Below are positions 1-10,588 of a stretch of 64,000 nucleotides of DNA, piece by piece. Location of the stretch: positions 2,234,501 to 2,298,500 of the forward strand of contig OZ020521.1 in NCBI GenBank assembly GCA_963971425.1, in the 5' to 3' direction. The translations under genes and the position numbers were made by a program. This DNA comes from Bryoerythrophyllum caledonicum (lineage: Eukaryota > Streptophyta > Bryopsida > Pottiales > Pottiaceae). The first letter of the stretch is position 1, and each line of letters starts with the position of its first letter. The notes below the pieces were generated by a model that saw nothing but the letters and a program-made list of their open reading frames with translations, was not told where the DNA came from and made no database searches.

Positions 1-1455
1 CTTGAGGCGATGGTACTCCTGCTCCATGTGGCTCAGCTTCTTCTGCAACTCCTCGCATCGCTGTGCCTTAGTGGTTTGTTCGTTGCACAAGGTCTCCCAG
101 CGCTGAACTTCTTCAGTTGTTTGGGCCAACTTCCCTCGCAGCTCACCTCGCTCCCTGTCCAGCAATTCTTTAGCTCGCTCTGCTTCCAAGAGCGCCTTCT
201 CTAGCCGGAGCTTCTCGCGTTGGAAGTCCTTCTGCATCTGATCTTTGGCCAACAAGATGTCCTTGTTGGTGGCTTGGTATTGAGCTACGAGATCATCCTT
301 CTGGATCACCATCAGCTCGAGATTCGCCTTGTTCAACTCCCGAACCTCACCCTGTTTGGTGCTATCTGCCCCCTGCGATCTCTTCTCTGTTCGCTTGAGA
401 GGAGCTTCATCTTCAGGGTCCTCCATTGTGGCAACCTCGGGAGCAGCATACGGAACAATCTGCTTGGATGGTGTCTTGGACAGCTTCGCTGCTACTGGTG
501 GACGTGGTTCCTGTCCTGAGGTGATACTCAAGACACCTCCAGTGGAGATCGGGGGCTTCACCTTCTTCTTCTGCACTTCCGCCAACTGTTTCTTCCCCTT
601 GTCTTTCGCTGGTGCAGGGGCTTCAGGTGACCCTGGCATCTCCTCTTCTGCGTCCTCCCTTGCTGGGCTGGTCATGTCTTCATCTCCTACGTCTTCTTCT
701 TCTTCAGAAGCCTCTTCCGGTTCCTCTTCTTCCTCCGGTTCCTCCACCATCTTGCGCAATCTCTTCTTCTTGGAACTCCTCCCTGATTCTTCATCCACCT
801 TCTGTGCTCCTCCAGTCAAGCTCTTCCTCAGTGGGGGACAGATTGCTGAGAAGTACGTGGTCCCATGAAATAAGATGTTGTGGCGGGTATTCTTCCCTGC
901 TAGTTCCAGTCGGAGATGCGCGTACATGATCTTGGACCAATTGAGTCGCTCTCCATTCCAGCTCTTGTACGCTGCAGCCAATGCGCTGGGTGATAATACC
1001 TCCGTTCCATCGAAAGCCATCAAGAGTCGAAGGTTGATAAATTTCAGCCATTCCTTCCACGAAGCCTTGGCCTTCCTGATCGAATATCCCCGTCCCACCT
1101 TGGCGTCGTCTGGCCTCTCAAACACCCGACTGAGCTCAGTCTTGGTTAGCAAAGGCAATCCCACCAGCGTAGGTCCCGTCTTTGGCAAGCTTGGGCAATG
1201 CTGCTGGACGACCTCGACGTCGAAGCGAACCACTTCACCGTTGATCAAAAATTCGTCTTGTGCGCCTCGCTTGGAGTTCAGCATGAAAGCCAGCACTCGC
1301 GGTAGATCCGCCTCCGGCCATTGCTGCTCGATGAATTGCAGGAGACCTGCCTTCTCCAAATTCTTGCGGTTGCCCTCATACACCTTCTTTGGCAACTCCC
1401 TCAGCGGAGAAGGATCGATCTCGAAATCCTTCTTCGTTTTCCGTTTCTGGCTCAT
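1..1455 (-). CDS. Gag-like plant transposon protein, N-terminal part (runs off window edge)
   Basis: I translated the minus strand from the ATG at 1455-1453 and found 485 open codons to base 1, so the gene continues outside the window. The N-terminal ~200 residues form a globular domain ending in LNWSKIMYAHLRLEL (about residues 171-185). This matches VDWGTLMTELINRLV in the protein at 52089-54059 and VNWAIILKKVVLRLA in the copy at 36267-37064. An acidic Glu/Asp and Lys-rich linker follows (residues ~225-300), then a long heptad-rich coiled coil (residues ~370-485). The layout resembles the putative plant transposon protein family (Transposase_32-like). That family name is inferred, and a catalytic role is not evident. 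A structural, gag-like role is equally likely. Unlike the 36-kb copy, this reading frame is unbroken. Confidence 0.6.
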   Translation of the reverse strand, partial: MSQKRKTKKDFEIDPSPLRELPKKVYEGNRKNLEKAGLLQFIEQQWPEADLPRVLAFMLNSKRGAQDEFLINGEVVRFDVEVVQQHCPSLPKTGPTLVGLPLLTKTELSRVFERPDDAKVGRGYSIRKAKASWKEWLKFINLRLLMAFDGTEVLSPSALAAAYKSWNGERLNWSKIMYAHLRLELAGKNTRHNILFHGTTYFSAICPPLRKSLTGGAQKVDEESGRSSKKKRLRKMVEEPEEEEEPEEASEEEEDVGDEDMTSPAREDAEEEMPGSPEAPAPAKDKGKKQLAEVQKKKVKPPISTGGVLSITSGQEPRPPVAAKLSKTPSKQIVPYAAPEVATMEDPEDEAPLKRTEKRSQGADSTKQGEVRELNKANLELMVIQKDDLVAQYQATNKDILLAKDQMQKDFQREKLRLEKALLEAERAKELLDRERGELRGKLAQTTEEVQRWETLCNEQTTKAQRCEELQKKLSHMEQEYHRLK

Positions 1456-3018
1456 CTTGATTTCTCTGTCTGTTGTTCTCTTACAACCAACGCCACTCTA
1501 TGAATTTGGATTCACCATTTTGCACCTGTCTTTAACAACAAAGCAAAGTTCTTTCCCCTGCAATGTCTACTTCGTTTTTGCAATCTTCTTCACGCTACGA
1601 ACACTCTTAAGACATGCATCTACACTCATAGAATTCCCTATCATCTGTGCAGACTTATGTCTTAAGATTACATGCAAGGTGGTTACAACGGTTATTCCAT
1701 TTCTTGATTTTCTTTAACAAACTCTTTGATTTTACTCTCGTAGATAGTTATCTACTCTAAGTAAATTTTATTCCGTTAATCTCATACCTTAGCAAGGAAG
1801 ATCAGTTGAATTCTGTTGTCTTAAGTAACCTTATTCACAACGACATGGCATAATCCAACAATTCTGTGAACTCACATTCAGCATGACTTAAACGACGAAC
1901 TTACCACCAGAACGTGTGATGACCTCTGCCTTCGCTCTTGGTGACACTTCGCTTCCCCGACGCAGAGTCTCACAAAACTCACAGCTTTGCAACAATTCTT
2001 CACGATACACTCTTACTCTCAACAATGCAAACTAACCTCTCGACTCTGCTTCGGCAACTGAACAATGCACTTGTAAATTCTCTCTGATGAGCCATAGCCA
2101 AGTTTGGCAGCTCGTTTTCTTAACGGCTCATCAAGTTTGCCACTTGGTTTTAAGTCTCGCCCCCACTCGTCCTTATCATCACGTTTTTCAAGTCATGGCA
2201 ATGATCTTTTTTACGTGATTGATTATTGTTCCCTCGAGTGAAGTGTCCACTTTTGTCTCTTCCATGGCACTTTAATTTGATCTTTCAACATGATGAGATT
2301 TCTCCACTTTATGACAAGGTCGCTTCTCACAGATTTCCTACCAACTTAATCATCATTTTTATTTTCTTAAGTTTTTCCATTTTCCATAATTTGCTTCGGC
2401 TTATTTCTGTCTTAAGGCATCTCCTTGCTTAAGTTTATTGTTGTTTCCCAACTTTACTTTTTAAGATGAACTTCAGGGACAACCCTAGACTTACTGTCTT
2501 AAGGTGTCTACTCAAGTTCTGGAGTTCTGACATCTTCTCAAATTTGATAAGACAACTCAAGTTCTTAAGTCACTTGTGTCTTTAGGACTATTTTGAGTTC
2601 TTAAGGCGACTGCAGATCTGACGTCTCTTGAGTGTTTTAAGACAGCTTAAGTTCTTTAAGACAACTCTGTCTTTAAGAGCACTTAAGTTCTTAAGACAAC
2701 TGGCATGACATTACACTTATGATCTTAATTTTGTGACTTAACTTGAGATGACTTCTTAAGTATTGTTCCTTTATGCAAAATGATTTAGCTCTTAAGAATT
2801 TTTATTTTTGAATTTTATTTTATTTTTTTCAATAATACCTTATGACAAGGTTTCTCTCAAGAAAGTTTTTTGTGAATATTTTTTATGAATGATCATAAAT
2901 TAACTATGACTTAAAACACAAAATTTTACACTTTCCCTTTGGTAGTTTAGTGTCGTTCCGGACTACTTAAAAATTCTTTCTTAAGATTTTCTTAAAATTT
3001 CCTTTAAGTAGGGGTGTA
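1456..3018. other. Gene-free CTTAAG-rich DNA between two mobile elements
   Basis: No ORF with recognisable domains is present. The motif CTTAAG/TTAAGT recurs many times between about 1600 and 3000, as it does in the LTR at 11312-13302. I could not align this stretch base by base to that LTR, and its right end (GGGGTGTA next to the polypurine tract) does not match the LTR end CTCTACA. It may be a diverged or rearranged 3' LTR, or 3' noncoding sequence of the Ty3 element. Confidence 0.4.
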
Positions 3019-3019
3019 G

Positions 3020-3031
3020 CCCCCCTCTTTT
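3020..3031 (-). promoter_or_regulatory. Polypurine tract of the Ty3/gypsy element
   Basis: On the minus strand the sequence AAAAGAGGGGGG lies 17 bases past the pol terminator at 3048. This is the expected position for the plus-strand DNA primer of reverse transcription. Confidence 0.6.
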
Positions 3032-3047
3032 AAAAGGTAACTTGCCC

Positions 3048-3287
3048 TCAAGTTACGTACTTTTTGAGCCTGTAGCCATTATAGCGTGTTGCATGCACAT
3101 TACCTGCAAAATCTTGTAATTCCACAGAACCATTAGGATAAGATTTAAGTATTTTGTATGGTCCAAACCATCTCATTTTAAATTTTCCTGGAAATTTCTG
3201 GAATCGACTGTCATAGAGTAAGACTAAATCATTTTCTTTTAGAGTTTTTGGTTGTAATTTACTATCATAATAAGTTTTCCTTTGTTT
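3048..3287 (-). pseudogene. C-terminal tail of the Ty3 polyprotein, cut off by an in-frame TAA
   Basis: The gag-pol frame stops at TAA 3288-3290, but the same frame stays open for 79 more codons to TGA at 3048-3050. The tail reads as a normal integrase C-terminus, with RWFGPYKIL followed by NGYRLKKY. These are typical of the segment after the catalytic core in Ty3/gypsy integrases. A single CAA-to-TAA change would explain the stop. Readthrough is the alternative. Confidence 0.75.
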
Positions 3288-6200
3288 TTATATAGCTTCC
3301 ATATTCATGTAGGCTTGACCTCTAATTTCATCTAGACGTTCTAGATTATCTAATCTTTCTCTTAGAGATTGTTCATCATCTAATCTTTCAGAAATTGCCA
3401 CGCGTAGAGAAGGTAATGCCACTTCTATCGGGAGCATAGCTTCCAATCCATATACTAATTGGAAAGGGGTTGCTTTAGTTGTAGTTTTTATTGTACATCT
3501 ATATGCCCATAATGCATTATTCAACTCATAATCCCAATTAGATGCATTGCCTTGTAATGTCTTAGTGATAATCTTGCAGAGAATACCATTAGACTTCTCA
3601 GTTTGTCCATTAGCTCTAGGGTGATAGGGTGACGACTTACGGTGCTTAATAAAATACTTTTGCAACATTTTCTCAATAGTATCATTGATGAAATGAGTCC
3701 CTCTATCACTTACAATTTCTTTCGGACACCCAAATCTAGTGATGATATGTTCATAAATGAATTTTGCCACAGTGTCTGCGTCATCAGTTCTAGTGGCAAA
3801 GGCCTCTACCCACTTAGTCACATATTCGGTTGCAACCAAGATATAGCGTTTTTGACCCTCACGACTAGGTGGTTTAATGGGACCTACAAAGTCAATTCCC
3901 CATTTTTCAAAAGGAATTTGTGCTAAAATTGGTGTTAATGGCATAGCCTTAGTGGCTGTCGGTTTACCAACTCGCTGACAAGGATCACATTTTTTAACAT
4001 AATTAGTGGCATCAGCAAAAAGTGTGGGCCACCAATAGCCTGCTCGCAATGCTTTTTGAGCGGTAGCCCAACCCGCAAAATGCCCTCCGCAGACATCATC
4101 ATGACATCCTACTAAAATCATGGATACTTCACTAGGATTTACACATCGTCGAAGTACATCATCTTTGCCTCGCTTATAGAGAACACCACTAATCATGGTG
4201 TAAGGCAAAGATTGATGGACTAGTTTAGTTTTATCTTTGCTAGTGTATTCAATAGGAAAAGTAGCCTTAGTTAAATAGTAGATGATGTCGGCATATTCTT
4301 TAGGAATTACATCAAGTACCTCCACACCCTCTTTAACAGAAAATATGTGTGCATCTGGAAAGTTATCATCTATGGACTGTGGATTTATAGTTTCACTAAG
4401 TCTTGATAAAAAATCCGCATTTTGATGTATTTTCCCCGGTCTGACATTAATGGTAAAATCAAACTCTTGTAATAGCAAAACCCACCTTGCAATTCGACCA
4501 CTTAATTGAGGCTTATTGATCATATACTTCAAGGCATCATGATCAATATGAAAAGTGAATTTATATCCCAATAAATAATGTCTATATTTTTTAACAGAGA
4601 AAATCATGCCAAGACCTTCTCTTTCAGTTACAGAATAGTTCCTTTCTGGGGCACTCAACTGTCTACTTGCAAAGTAAATTGGTCTATCATGACCTTTGGA
4701 ATCTTTCTGGCTTAACACACTTCCAATTGCCACATTAGAAGCATCAACATATACTTCAAAGGGTTTTGTCCAATCTGGGGGAATTAGAACAGGTGCTTTA
4801 CTAAGACGACGTTTTAACTTGTTAAAAGCTTTAGTGCAATCATCTGTCCATACCCCCGGTAGTAAAGTTTGTTTTGTTAAGACATTCAAAGGTGCTGCTA
4901 TAAAAGCAAACTTATAAATAAATCTTCTATAATAACCTGTTGCACCTAGAAAGCCTTTTAGTCCCGTGAGATGTTTGGGAATTTCCATTTTAATAATAAT
5001 GTCTACTTTGTCTGGGTCAATCGATATTCCCTCTTTTGAAACAACATGACCTAATAATTTACCACATACAGTAGCAAACTCAGACTTAGCAGCATTTATG
5101 GAGATGCCATACTTTCTACATTGATCAAAACATTTCTTTAAATTTTGTGCATGATCTTTCTTAGAACCAAACACACAAAAATCATCTAAAAATATCTCCA
5201 TAAATTTTCTAAGATATTTTGTGAAGGCTTGAGTCATAACTCTTTGGAATGTTGCCGGAGCATTGCACAATCCAAATGGCATGACATTATATGCAAAAGT
5301 CCCCCAGTCCGTAGTGAAAGTGGTCAATGGTTTATCTTCTGGGGCAATCTGCACTTGATTATAACCCGAGAATCCATCAAGGAAGGAATAACATTCATGA
5401 CCCGCTATACCATCTAGGACTGCATCAGAAAATGGTAAAGGAAAGAAATCTTTCTTAGTGGCTTTATTCAACTGTCGAAAATCCTGACAAATACGGATCT
5501 TACCATTCTTTTTAGGTACTATGACAATAGGTGACACCCACTCACTAAATGGCACGGGATAAATGAAATTACACTCCAGTAATTTATCAATTTCCTCTTT
5601 AACCATTAGAGAATACTTTGGGTTCATCCTATATTGCCTTTGCCTAATAGGTTTAGCATCCGCTTCTAGGATAATTCGATGTTGACAAACATGAGGAGGT
5701 ATGCCTTTCAAGTCTTTATAAGTCCAAGCAAAGGCGTCTTTCTCCTTCTTAAAGAATTCCAACCATTCTTCATATTCTTTAGAACTTAATTCATCATATA
5801 TTTTAATAGGCTTAGGATCATCCGTAGTGCCTAAATTTATTTCGATAGTATTTTTTACTAAAGGTCGAACATTAGGTGTTTTCTTATCACCTAGCAACTC
5901 ATCCGAGTCTGACACATAAGGAATTCCTTTATCTGACTCTCCCTCAGTAGTAATGTTAAAAATAGGAGCATTTTGCCATGCTTCAATAGCTGCATCCGAG
6001 TCATCAACTTGACTGGGAGGGACAAAATACTCTCCAGGACCTAAGCCTTTAAACGTAGGCATGTCCTGGATAACATTAGTATCTTCAGGCTCAGATTCTG
6101 AGTTGGGATTAGTAGTCCAATCTGAAGCATCATCTTGAGTCTCACCATGATAGTTTGCAGGAAACATGGGAAGAATAATTTTACTTTTGCCCTTCCCAAT

Positions 6201-9200
6201 TGTCAAAGTTCCCTTGCCCCAATCGTCCTTGGCTTTAGCTAATGACAACCAAGGTCTGCCAAGGAGAATAGGATATGTGGAAATAGACTCACTCACCTTA
6301 AAGACAATATAGTCAATTTTATAATTAATTCCACCAATTATTGTATTTAATTGTATCAATTTTCCCAAAGGTTTGACTCTACTTTGATCGGCCATTCTTA
6401 AAATAATAGGAGTAGGTGCTATGGTAGTTATGCCTAACTCTTCCATAGTATCAACACTCATAAGGTTGACACTACTCCCACTATCAATTTGGACTCCATC
6501 AATTAAAGTTCCATCTATAATTACATCGACTGTAGGTGCACCTGGATCTAGAGAGATATCATGAACGTTCACAATTTCGGGTTGAGATTTACTTGTTTCC
6601 TTATTTATTTTTTGTTTAGTTTTTTTAACATTGTCCTCTTCTTGTATTTTTGCTCTCTTTCTAATTAGAGAAGAGGTTAACTCATTCTTACAATAAGGTG
6701 ACAATGCAAGTAATTGTCTCAAAGAAATTTGAGGTTGTAATCTATCTAAATCTGTGAGAATATCATATGGATGCATACCCACTGCTAATCTCATAATTCT
6801 ATTATGTTTTCTCTTTTTTAAAGACATAGATGATTCTTTCATTATCTTTTTTGAAGGCTTATAAAAAGTAGGTTGTTCCAACGGTTTCATGGAAGTACTT
6901 GGTTTTTCCACATTTGGAATTATAGGTACAATTTTTTCTGGCGAAGAAGGTGTTATAGGTACTTGAGTAGGATTTTCCTGAGAATCACTATTTGTTATTT
7001 CTATTATTTGTGGTGATGGTTTAAGAATTTCTGGTCTTTTTAGTATAGTTGGCATATCTCTAGCAAGCACAGGATTAAGTTTTACTTTGCTATAATCACT
7101 CTCTGAACTACTAACGGGTTCTTTTTCAAGGGCCTTCTTGGCTTGTGATCTCGTGATAAAGACATCTTGAGGTGTATCAATTGCCATATAGTTTACATTT
7201 CTAGTATTAGAAGACTCTACTTCTTGAATTTGAACTTGTTTCCTAACATTAGGAAACTCAGTAATTATGGCTGTGCAAAAGGTAGAAACATGCCCCGTTT
7301 GCCCACATCTTCCACATAAGGGATTAAAACCAACTTGTTGACGTGCATTTGTGCATTCCCTAGAATAATGACCTGGCTCTCCACATCTATAACATACTAC
7401 TTCTTTGTTTCTATCTTGGTTAGGTCCTCTCCAAACTTGGTGTTGACTATAACCATTATTTCCTCTCGGATGGTTATTATTGTTTCCTGGTCTTGTAAAA
7501 GGTTGTTTGGATGTAATTCTATAAGGTTGTTTTTGGTTATTATTTTGAGAAGGTTGCTCTTGTACTAGGGCCTTTACTTCCTTGATATTTCTACAAGTAG
7601 TTATATCATGGCCCTTAGCACCGCAATAAGCACATTTAAGCTTAGGTGTTCCTCCTATTGGATATTTACACTCGGTGGCCAAGTGTCCATGTCCCTTACA
7701 ATTACTACACCAAATATTAGTTCGTTGATTAGTAGCCTTAGGTCGCTTATTTCTACCTTCATTAACTTGGACTGACAATTCTCTAAATTGTTTTTGTAAG
7801 GCTTGTAGCTCATTTTCCTCATGACTAGGAAGCATCAACGCAAGTTGTTGCTCTCTAGGATGAGGTGGTCCTTGTATAGTTAATTGGGGTTGACTGGATA
7901 TTGACCTAGGATAATAATCTCTTCCACTATTATCCATCCCATATTGAGTAGATACAGGTAAAAGATATGGATCCTGATATGGAATTCTTTTTGTTTGTAA
8001 CAACATATTAGATCGCTGCATAGCAGCTTCCCAATTTCTAGCAGCTTCATATGCTGCATTTAAATTTGCCGGGTTGGAAAGTTTAACCTGGTATATACAC
8101 ATAGGATCTAATAAACCTCTGGTAAAGGTATTAGTGATCCATGCTTCTGGCATATTATGATCTCGCCATCTATTCAATAAGTTTCTAAGCCGAGTATAAT
8201 ATCCGGCTATAGTTTCTGTTGGATACATTTGAAAACTTTGTAACTGATCCTGCAAAGTATTATGATAAGACTGGGGTCTGAACCTGGTCAAAAATGCTTC
8301 TTTTAAAGCATCCCAGTTTATTGGTTGAGGATCTAATGCCGCATACCACCTCTGAGCTTCCCCTAGTAAATTACCAGGAAAACTAGTGATGTACTTATCA
8401 ATTGCTAAATTATTAGCTATTGCTACTACTTGAAATTTTTCCAAGTAGGAATCTGGATCTTCTCCCAAGTCACCATAGAATATGGGAAATGGAGCTATAT
8501 TAAGCATCCTATGATGCGCCATAGCAAGGGGATTAACAAAAGGGTCGTCTGGAGTAGGAGGGGTTGAAGGTGGTGAGGATGATGAGGACCTGCTAGAGGT
8601 AGAACTAGCAGAAGAAGAGTCAAAAGGAGAAGTCCTCCCAGAAGTATGTGAGGGAAGTCCAGCTGGACTCTCTTCTCGCACTGGTGGTTCTAAGTGCTCT
8701 TTTTCTTTACTTTCACTATTAAATAAACTTTCACCTTCTTTAGGCTCACTTTGCTCACCTACATCTAACTTTTCCTCTTTAATAGGATTATATTTAAATT
8801 CCGCTCCTTCTACACTAATTTGGTCAATCTCTTCTTGTATGTCAAAGTTTAAAGTGGTAGGTCTAAGAATTTGACTAAAAGCTTCTAATAACTCCTTACG
8901 AAACTTATGCTTTTCTTCTTCATTTTCCAATGGTCTATCATTCAAAAAATGGTCAATAGATTCTTTTGCTTCACTATGAGTAAATATTGGTATTGACTCA
9001 AATTCTTGGGCAAAAGGACTTGGATAGGGAGTTTCAAAGTTTGTTTGGTCTGAGGAGTTACCTACTTCATATGTACGATTTATTAAAGATTGGGGTATGG
9101 GGGTTCTAAACAATCGCTCTAACTCATCAAGTTGTTGATCATGAATGTTAGGTTTTTCATCCACTTCTTCCTCTTCTGAGGATCCTTCCTTTTCAAAGGA

Positions 9201-9626
9201 TTTAGACCAAACCTTCTCACTTTGGGTCTCCCAATTTACTTCTTCCGGGCTACTAGAACAACAAGAGTGACTCGTATATTTTTTATCTTTTTTTTTTCCT
9301 ATGTATTTCTTCCTAGGATTTTTTAAGGCTGCAAATACTAACTCTTGTGGGGTAAATTGTGGTGTCTTTGTGTCTGACTGAGGAGAATTTGGAGGATCGG
9401 GTAGTGTTTTATATGTTGTCTCCCTTTTTGTTTGTCTCAATGCCTTTTCTAAGGCTATTTCTATTTCCTCATCTAGTTTGAAGGGAGAAGGAGTTGTAAC
9501 AGTGTTAAAGGTAGGATTATGTACTCCTAACACTATAGTTGGTTGTTTCCTCTCTACCCTTTTCTTATAACGTTGAGCTCTCTCGACTTTTTGTTTCTCT
9601 CTTTTCTCTTTGTCTTTTCCTGACAT
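3288..9626 (-). CDS. Ty3/gypsy gag-pol polyprotein (2112 aa, non-chromodomain type)
   Basis: One frame from ATG 9626. A charged, Ser-rich leader (residues 1-365) precedes a retrotransposon gag domain (~370-560). Four CCHC zinc knuckles follow between ~637 and 787 (for example CYRCGEPGHYSREC), whereas most plant elements have one or two. The aspartic protease has IDSGSS near 1047. Reverse transcriptase spans ~1315-1540, with the catalytic motif as FLDD rather than YLDD/YMDD. RNase H has YVDAS near 1622. Integrase has the HHCC zinc site near 1848 and D, D, E at about 1908, 1975 and 2008 (IDFVG, SDRGTH, NGQTEKSN). No chromodomain is seen, which places it with the Athila/Tat/Ogre or Phygy/Selgy side of Ty3 (inference). 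Apart from the terminal stop the frame is intact, so insertion may be young. Confidence 0.92.
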   Translation of the reverse strand: MSGKDKEKREKQKVERAQRYKKRVERKQPTIVLGVHNPTFNTVTTPSPFKLDEEIEIALEKALRQTKRETTYKTLPDPPNSPQSDTKTPQFTPQELVFAALKNPRKKYIGKKKDKKYTSHSCCSSSPEEVNWETQSEKVWSKSFEKEGSSEEEEVDEKPNIHDQQLDELERLFRTPIPQSLINRTYEVGNSSDQTNFETPYPSPFAQEFESIPIFTHSEAKESIDHFLNDRPLENEEEKHKFRKELLEAFSQILRPTTLNFDIQEEIDQISVEGAEFKYNPIKEEKLDVGEQSEPKEGESLFNSESKEKEHLEPPVREESPAGLPSHTSGRTSPFDSSSASSTSSRSSSSSPPSTPPTPDDPFVNPLAMAHHRMLNIAPFPIFYGDLGEDPDSYLEKFQVVAIANNLAIDKYITSFPGNLLGEAQRWYAALDPQPINWDALKEAFLTRFRPQSYHNTLQDQLQSFQMYPTETIAGYYTRLRNLLNRWRDHNMPEAWITNTFTRGLLDPMCIYQVKLSNPANLNAAYEAARNWEAAMQRSNMLLQTKRIPYQDPYLLPVSTQYGMDNSGRDYYPRSISSQPQLTIQGPPHPREQQLALMLPSHEENELQALQKQFRELSVQVNEGRNKRPKATNQRTNIWCSNCKGHGHLATECKYPIGGTPKLKCAYCGAKGHDITTCRNIKEVKALVQEQPSQNNNQKQPYRITSKQPFTRPGNNNNHPRGNNGYSQHQVWRGPNQDRNKEVVCYRCGEPGHYSRECTNARQQVGFNPLCGRCGQTGHVSTFCTAIITEFPNVRKQVQIQEVESSNTRNVNYMAIDTPQDVFITRSQAKKALEKEPVSSSESDYSKVKLNPVLARDMPTILKRPEILKPSPQIIEITNSDSQENPTQVPITPSSPEKIVPIIPNVEKPSTSMKPLEQPTFYKPSKKIMKESSMSLKKRKHNRIMRLAVGMHPYDILTDLDRLQPQISLRQLLALSPYCKNELTSSLIRKRAKIQEEDNVKKTKQKINKETSKSQPEIVNVHDISLDPGAPTVDVIIDGTLIDGVQIDSGSSVNLMSVDTMEELGITTIAPTPIILRMADQSRVKPLGKLIQLNTIIGGINYKIDYIVFKVSESISTYPILLGRPWLSLAKAKDDWGKGTLTIGKGKSKIILPMFPANYHGETQDDASDWTTNPNSESEPEDTNVIQDMPTFKGLGPGEYFVPPSQVDDSDAAIEAWQNAPIFNITTEGESDKGIPYVSDSDELLGDKKTPNVRPLVKNTIEINLGTTDDPKPIKIYDELSSKEYEEWLEFFKKEKDAFAWTYKDLKGIPPHVCQHRIILEADAKPIRQRQYRMNPKYSLMVKEEIDKLLECNFIYPVPFSEWVSPIVIVPKKNGKIRICQDFRQLNKATKKDFFPLPFSDAVLDGIAGHECYSFLDGFSGYNQVQIAPEDKPLTTFTTDWGTFAYNVMPFGLCNAPATFQRVMTQAFTKYLRKFMEIFLDDFCVFGSKKDHAQNLKKCFDQCRKYGISINAAKSEFATVCGKLLGHVVSKEGISIDPDKVDIIIKMEIPKHLTGLKGFLGATGYYRRFIYKFAFIAAPLNVLTKQTLLPGVWTDDCTKAFNKLKRRLSKAPVLIPPDWTKPFEVYVDASNVAIGSVLSQKDSKGHDRPIYFASRQLSAPERNYSVTEREGLGMIFSVKKYRHYLLGYKFTFHIDHDALKYMINKPQLSGRIARWVLLLQEFDFTINVRPGKIHQNADFLSRLSETINPQSIDDNFPDAHIFSVKEGVEVLDVIPKEYADIIYYLTKATFPIEYTSKDKTKLVHQSLPYTMISGVLYKRGKDDVLRRCVNPSEVSMILVGCHDDVCGGHFAGWATAQKALRAGYWWPTLFADATNYVKKCDPCQRVGKPTATKAMPLTPILAQIPFEKWGIDFVGPIKPPSREGQKRYILVATEYVTKWVEAFATRTDDADTVAKFIYEHIITRFGCPKEIVSDRGTHFINDTIEKMLQKYFIKHRKSSPYHPRANGQTEKSNGILCKIITKTLQGNASNWDYELNNALWAYRCTIKTTTKATPFQLVYGLEAMLPIEVALPSLRVAISERLDDEQSLRERLDNLERLDEIRGQAYMNMEAI

Positions 9627-9684
9627 TAATAATCCCCATAGGTTTTTTATTTTTATCCTTATTCTGAACTTAATTTTTAAATTT

Positions 9685-9969
9685 TTAATTTAAACAAAGA
9701 TAAATTGCTTCCTCCGTAAGCTTCATTCCCTCAACTTCCCATGCAATGTTTCGTGGATACTTATACATAGTTAATAAGGCTCCCATTTCATTTTCTCCCA
9801 ACCATTCACTGGCTATACCTATTAAAAGGTCTATCTCACTTTCGGCTATTTTCAAATATTCCCCATCATAAGGTCCTATACGGTGATACGCACAAATTGT
9901 AGTGATTAATCTCCTAATTATTTTCCCACCATTAACTGGGGTACATAAAGGATCACTCTCTCGGTTCAT
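9685..9969 (-). CDS. Small leader ORF 4 of the Ty3 element (94 aa, unknown)
   Basis: The ORF lies 58 bases upstream of gag on the same strand, inside the element. I do not recognise a known domain. Its core shares a pattern with the next ORF upstream: Y-L-K/D-I, an E..I..LI helix, a x-EWL-x-E pair, then LL and YP, and finally EA-x-x-LC near the end. That suggests duplication. It is predicted to be soluble and largely helical. The ATG at 9969 is the first in the frame. A role for the retroelement, such as a capsid accessory or host-interaction protein, is only a guess. Confidence 0.6.
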   Translation of the reverse strand: MNRESDPLCTPVNGGKIIRRLITTICAYHRIGPYDGEYLKIAESEIDLLIGIASEWLGENEMGALLTMYKYPRNIAWEVEGMKLTEEAIYLCLN

Positions 9970-10017
9970 TTTGTCATTGGGGTACTTGTATGGTATTTCA
10001 AGGAATTATAAAGAATT

Positions 10018-10299
10018 TTAACTTGAACAAAGGTGGAGAGCCTCCATGGATAGGTTTAATTCCTTCTCTTTATTTATGGGGTAACCTAAATATGCCAACA
10101 ATTCCGCTATCTCAAGTTCACTCAACCATTCTTTTGCTTGTTCAATCAATCTCTCTATTTTAGTTTCTACTATATCCAAATATTTCCTATCCTGACTAAT
10201 GAAAGTTTCATAATAAGCTATTCTTGCATATAAGAATTTAAGGGACTTATTTCTTTCACTTTTAGAATTTAGGCGTTCAATTTTTCTCATTTGCTCCAT
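10018..10299 (-). CDS. Small leader ORF 3 of the Ty3 element (93 aa, unknown)
   Basis: This is the second of three look-alike small proteins upstream of gag. It contains YLDIVETKIERLIEQAKEWL, aligning with YLKIAESEIDLLIGIASEWL of the downstream ORF (9685-9969), followed in both by E-x-E, LL, YP and a closing LC. Its ATG overlaps the end of the upstream ORF (10277-10585) by 23 bases in a different frame, an arrangement suited to termination-reinitiation. Function is unknown. Confidence 0.6.
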   Translation of the reverse strand: MEQMRKIERLNSKSERNKSLKFLYARIAYYETFISQDRKYLDIVETKIERLIEQAKEWLSELEIAELLAYLGYPINKEKELNLSMEALHLCSS

Positions 10300-10585
10300 T
10301 GAGGTAACAATAGTGACGCCAATCAGTCAGGGTAAATGGTTCTATCTTAAATTCTCGTGACAATGGTTCTATTATTAATTCTCTTGGGTAATTGAATTTT
10401 TGTAAGAAAGTATTGATGATTTTTTTTCTATTAATGGAATGTTGGTTGTTGTCTTTAATACGTTCTATTTCTGTCCCCAAAAGTCTAAATAATTTCCCTT
10501 CATTGTATTGAATTTTAGAATAAATTATTAACAATCTTTTCAACCTTGTCCGTTGTTCCTTAAAAGTTTCATTTGAGGAACTCAT
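10277..10585 (-). CDS. Small leader ORF 2 of the Ty3 element (102 aa, unknown)
   Basis: A basic, helical small protein. Its middle (LLGTEIERIKDN... then FNYPREL) resembles the T/E-x-x-I-E-R and YP core of the two following ORFs, but more weakly. It starts three bases after the stop of the upstream ORF (10589-11086) and overlaps the next one by 23 bases, so the four ORFs form a tightly packed series ahead of gag. No known domain is recognised. Confidence 0.55.
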   Translation of the reverse strand: MSSSNETFKEQRTRLKRLLIIYSKIQYNEGKLFRLLGTEIERIKDNNQHSINRKKIINTFLQKFNYPRELIIEPLSREFKIEPFTLTDWRHYCYLNGANEKN

Positions 10586-10588
10586 TTT

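Noticed and set aside
875..1717. 280-codon plus-strand ORF
   Set aside because: Shadow of the minus-strand gag-like frame, which has coiled-coil and family similarity; the plus-strand product shows no domain.
1456..3018. Left LTR matching 11312-13302
   Set aside because: Only the CTTAAG richness is shared; neither the TGTGGAG start nor the CTCTACA end is found here.
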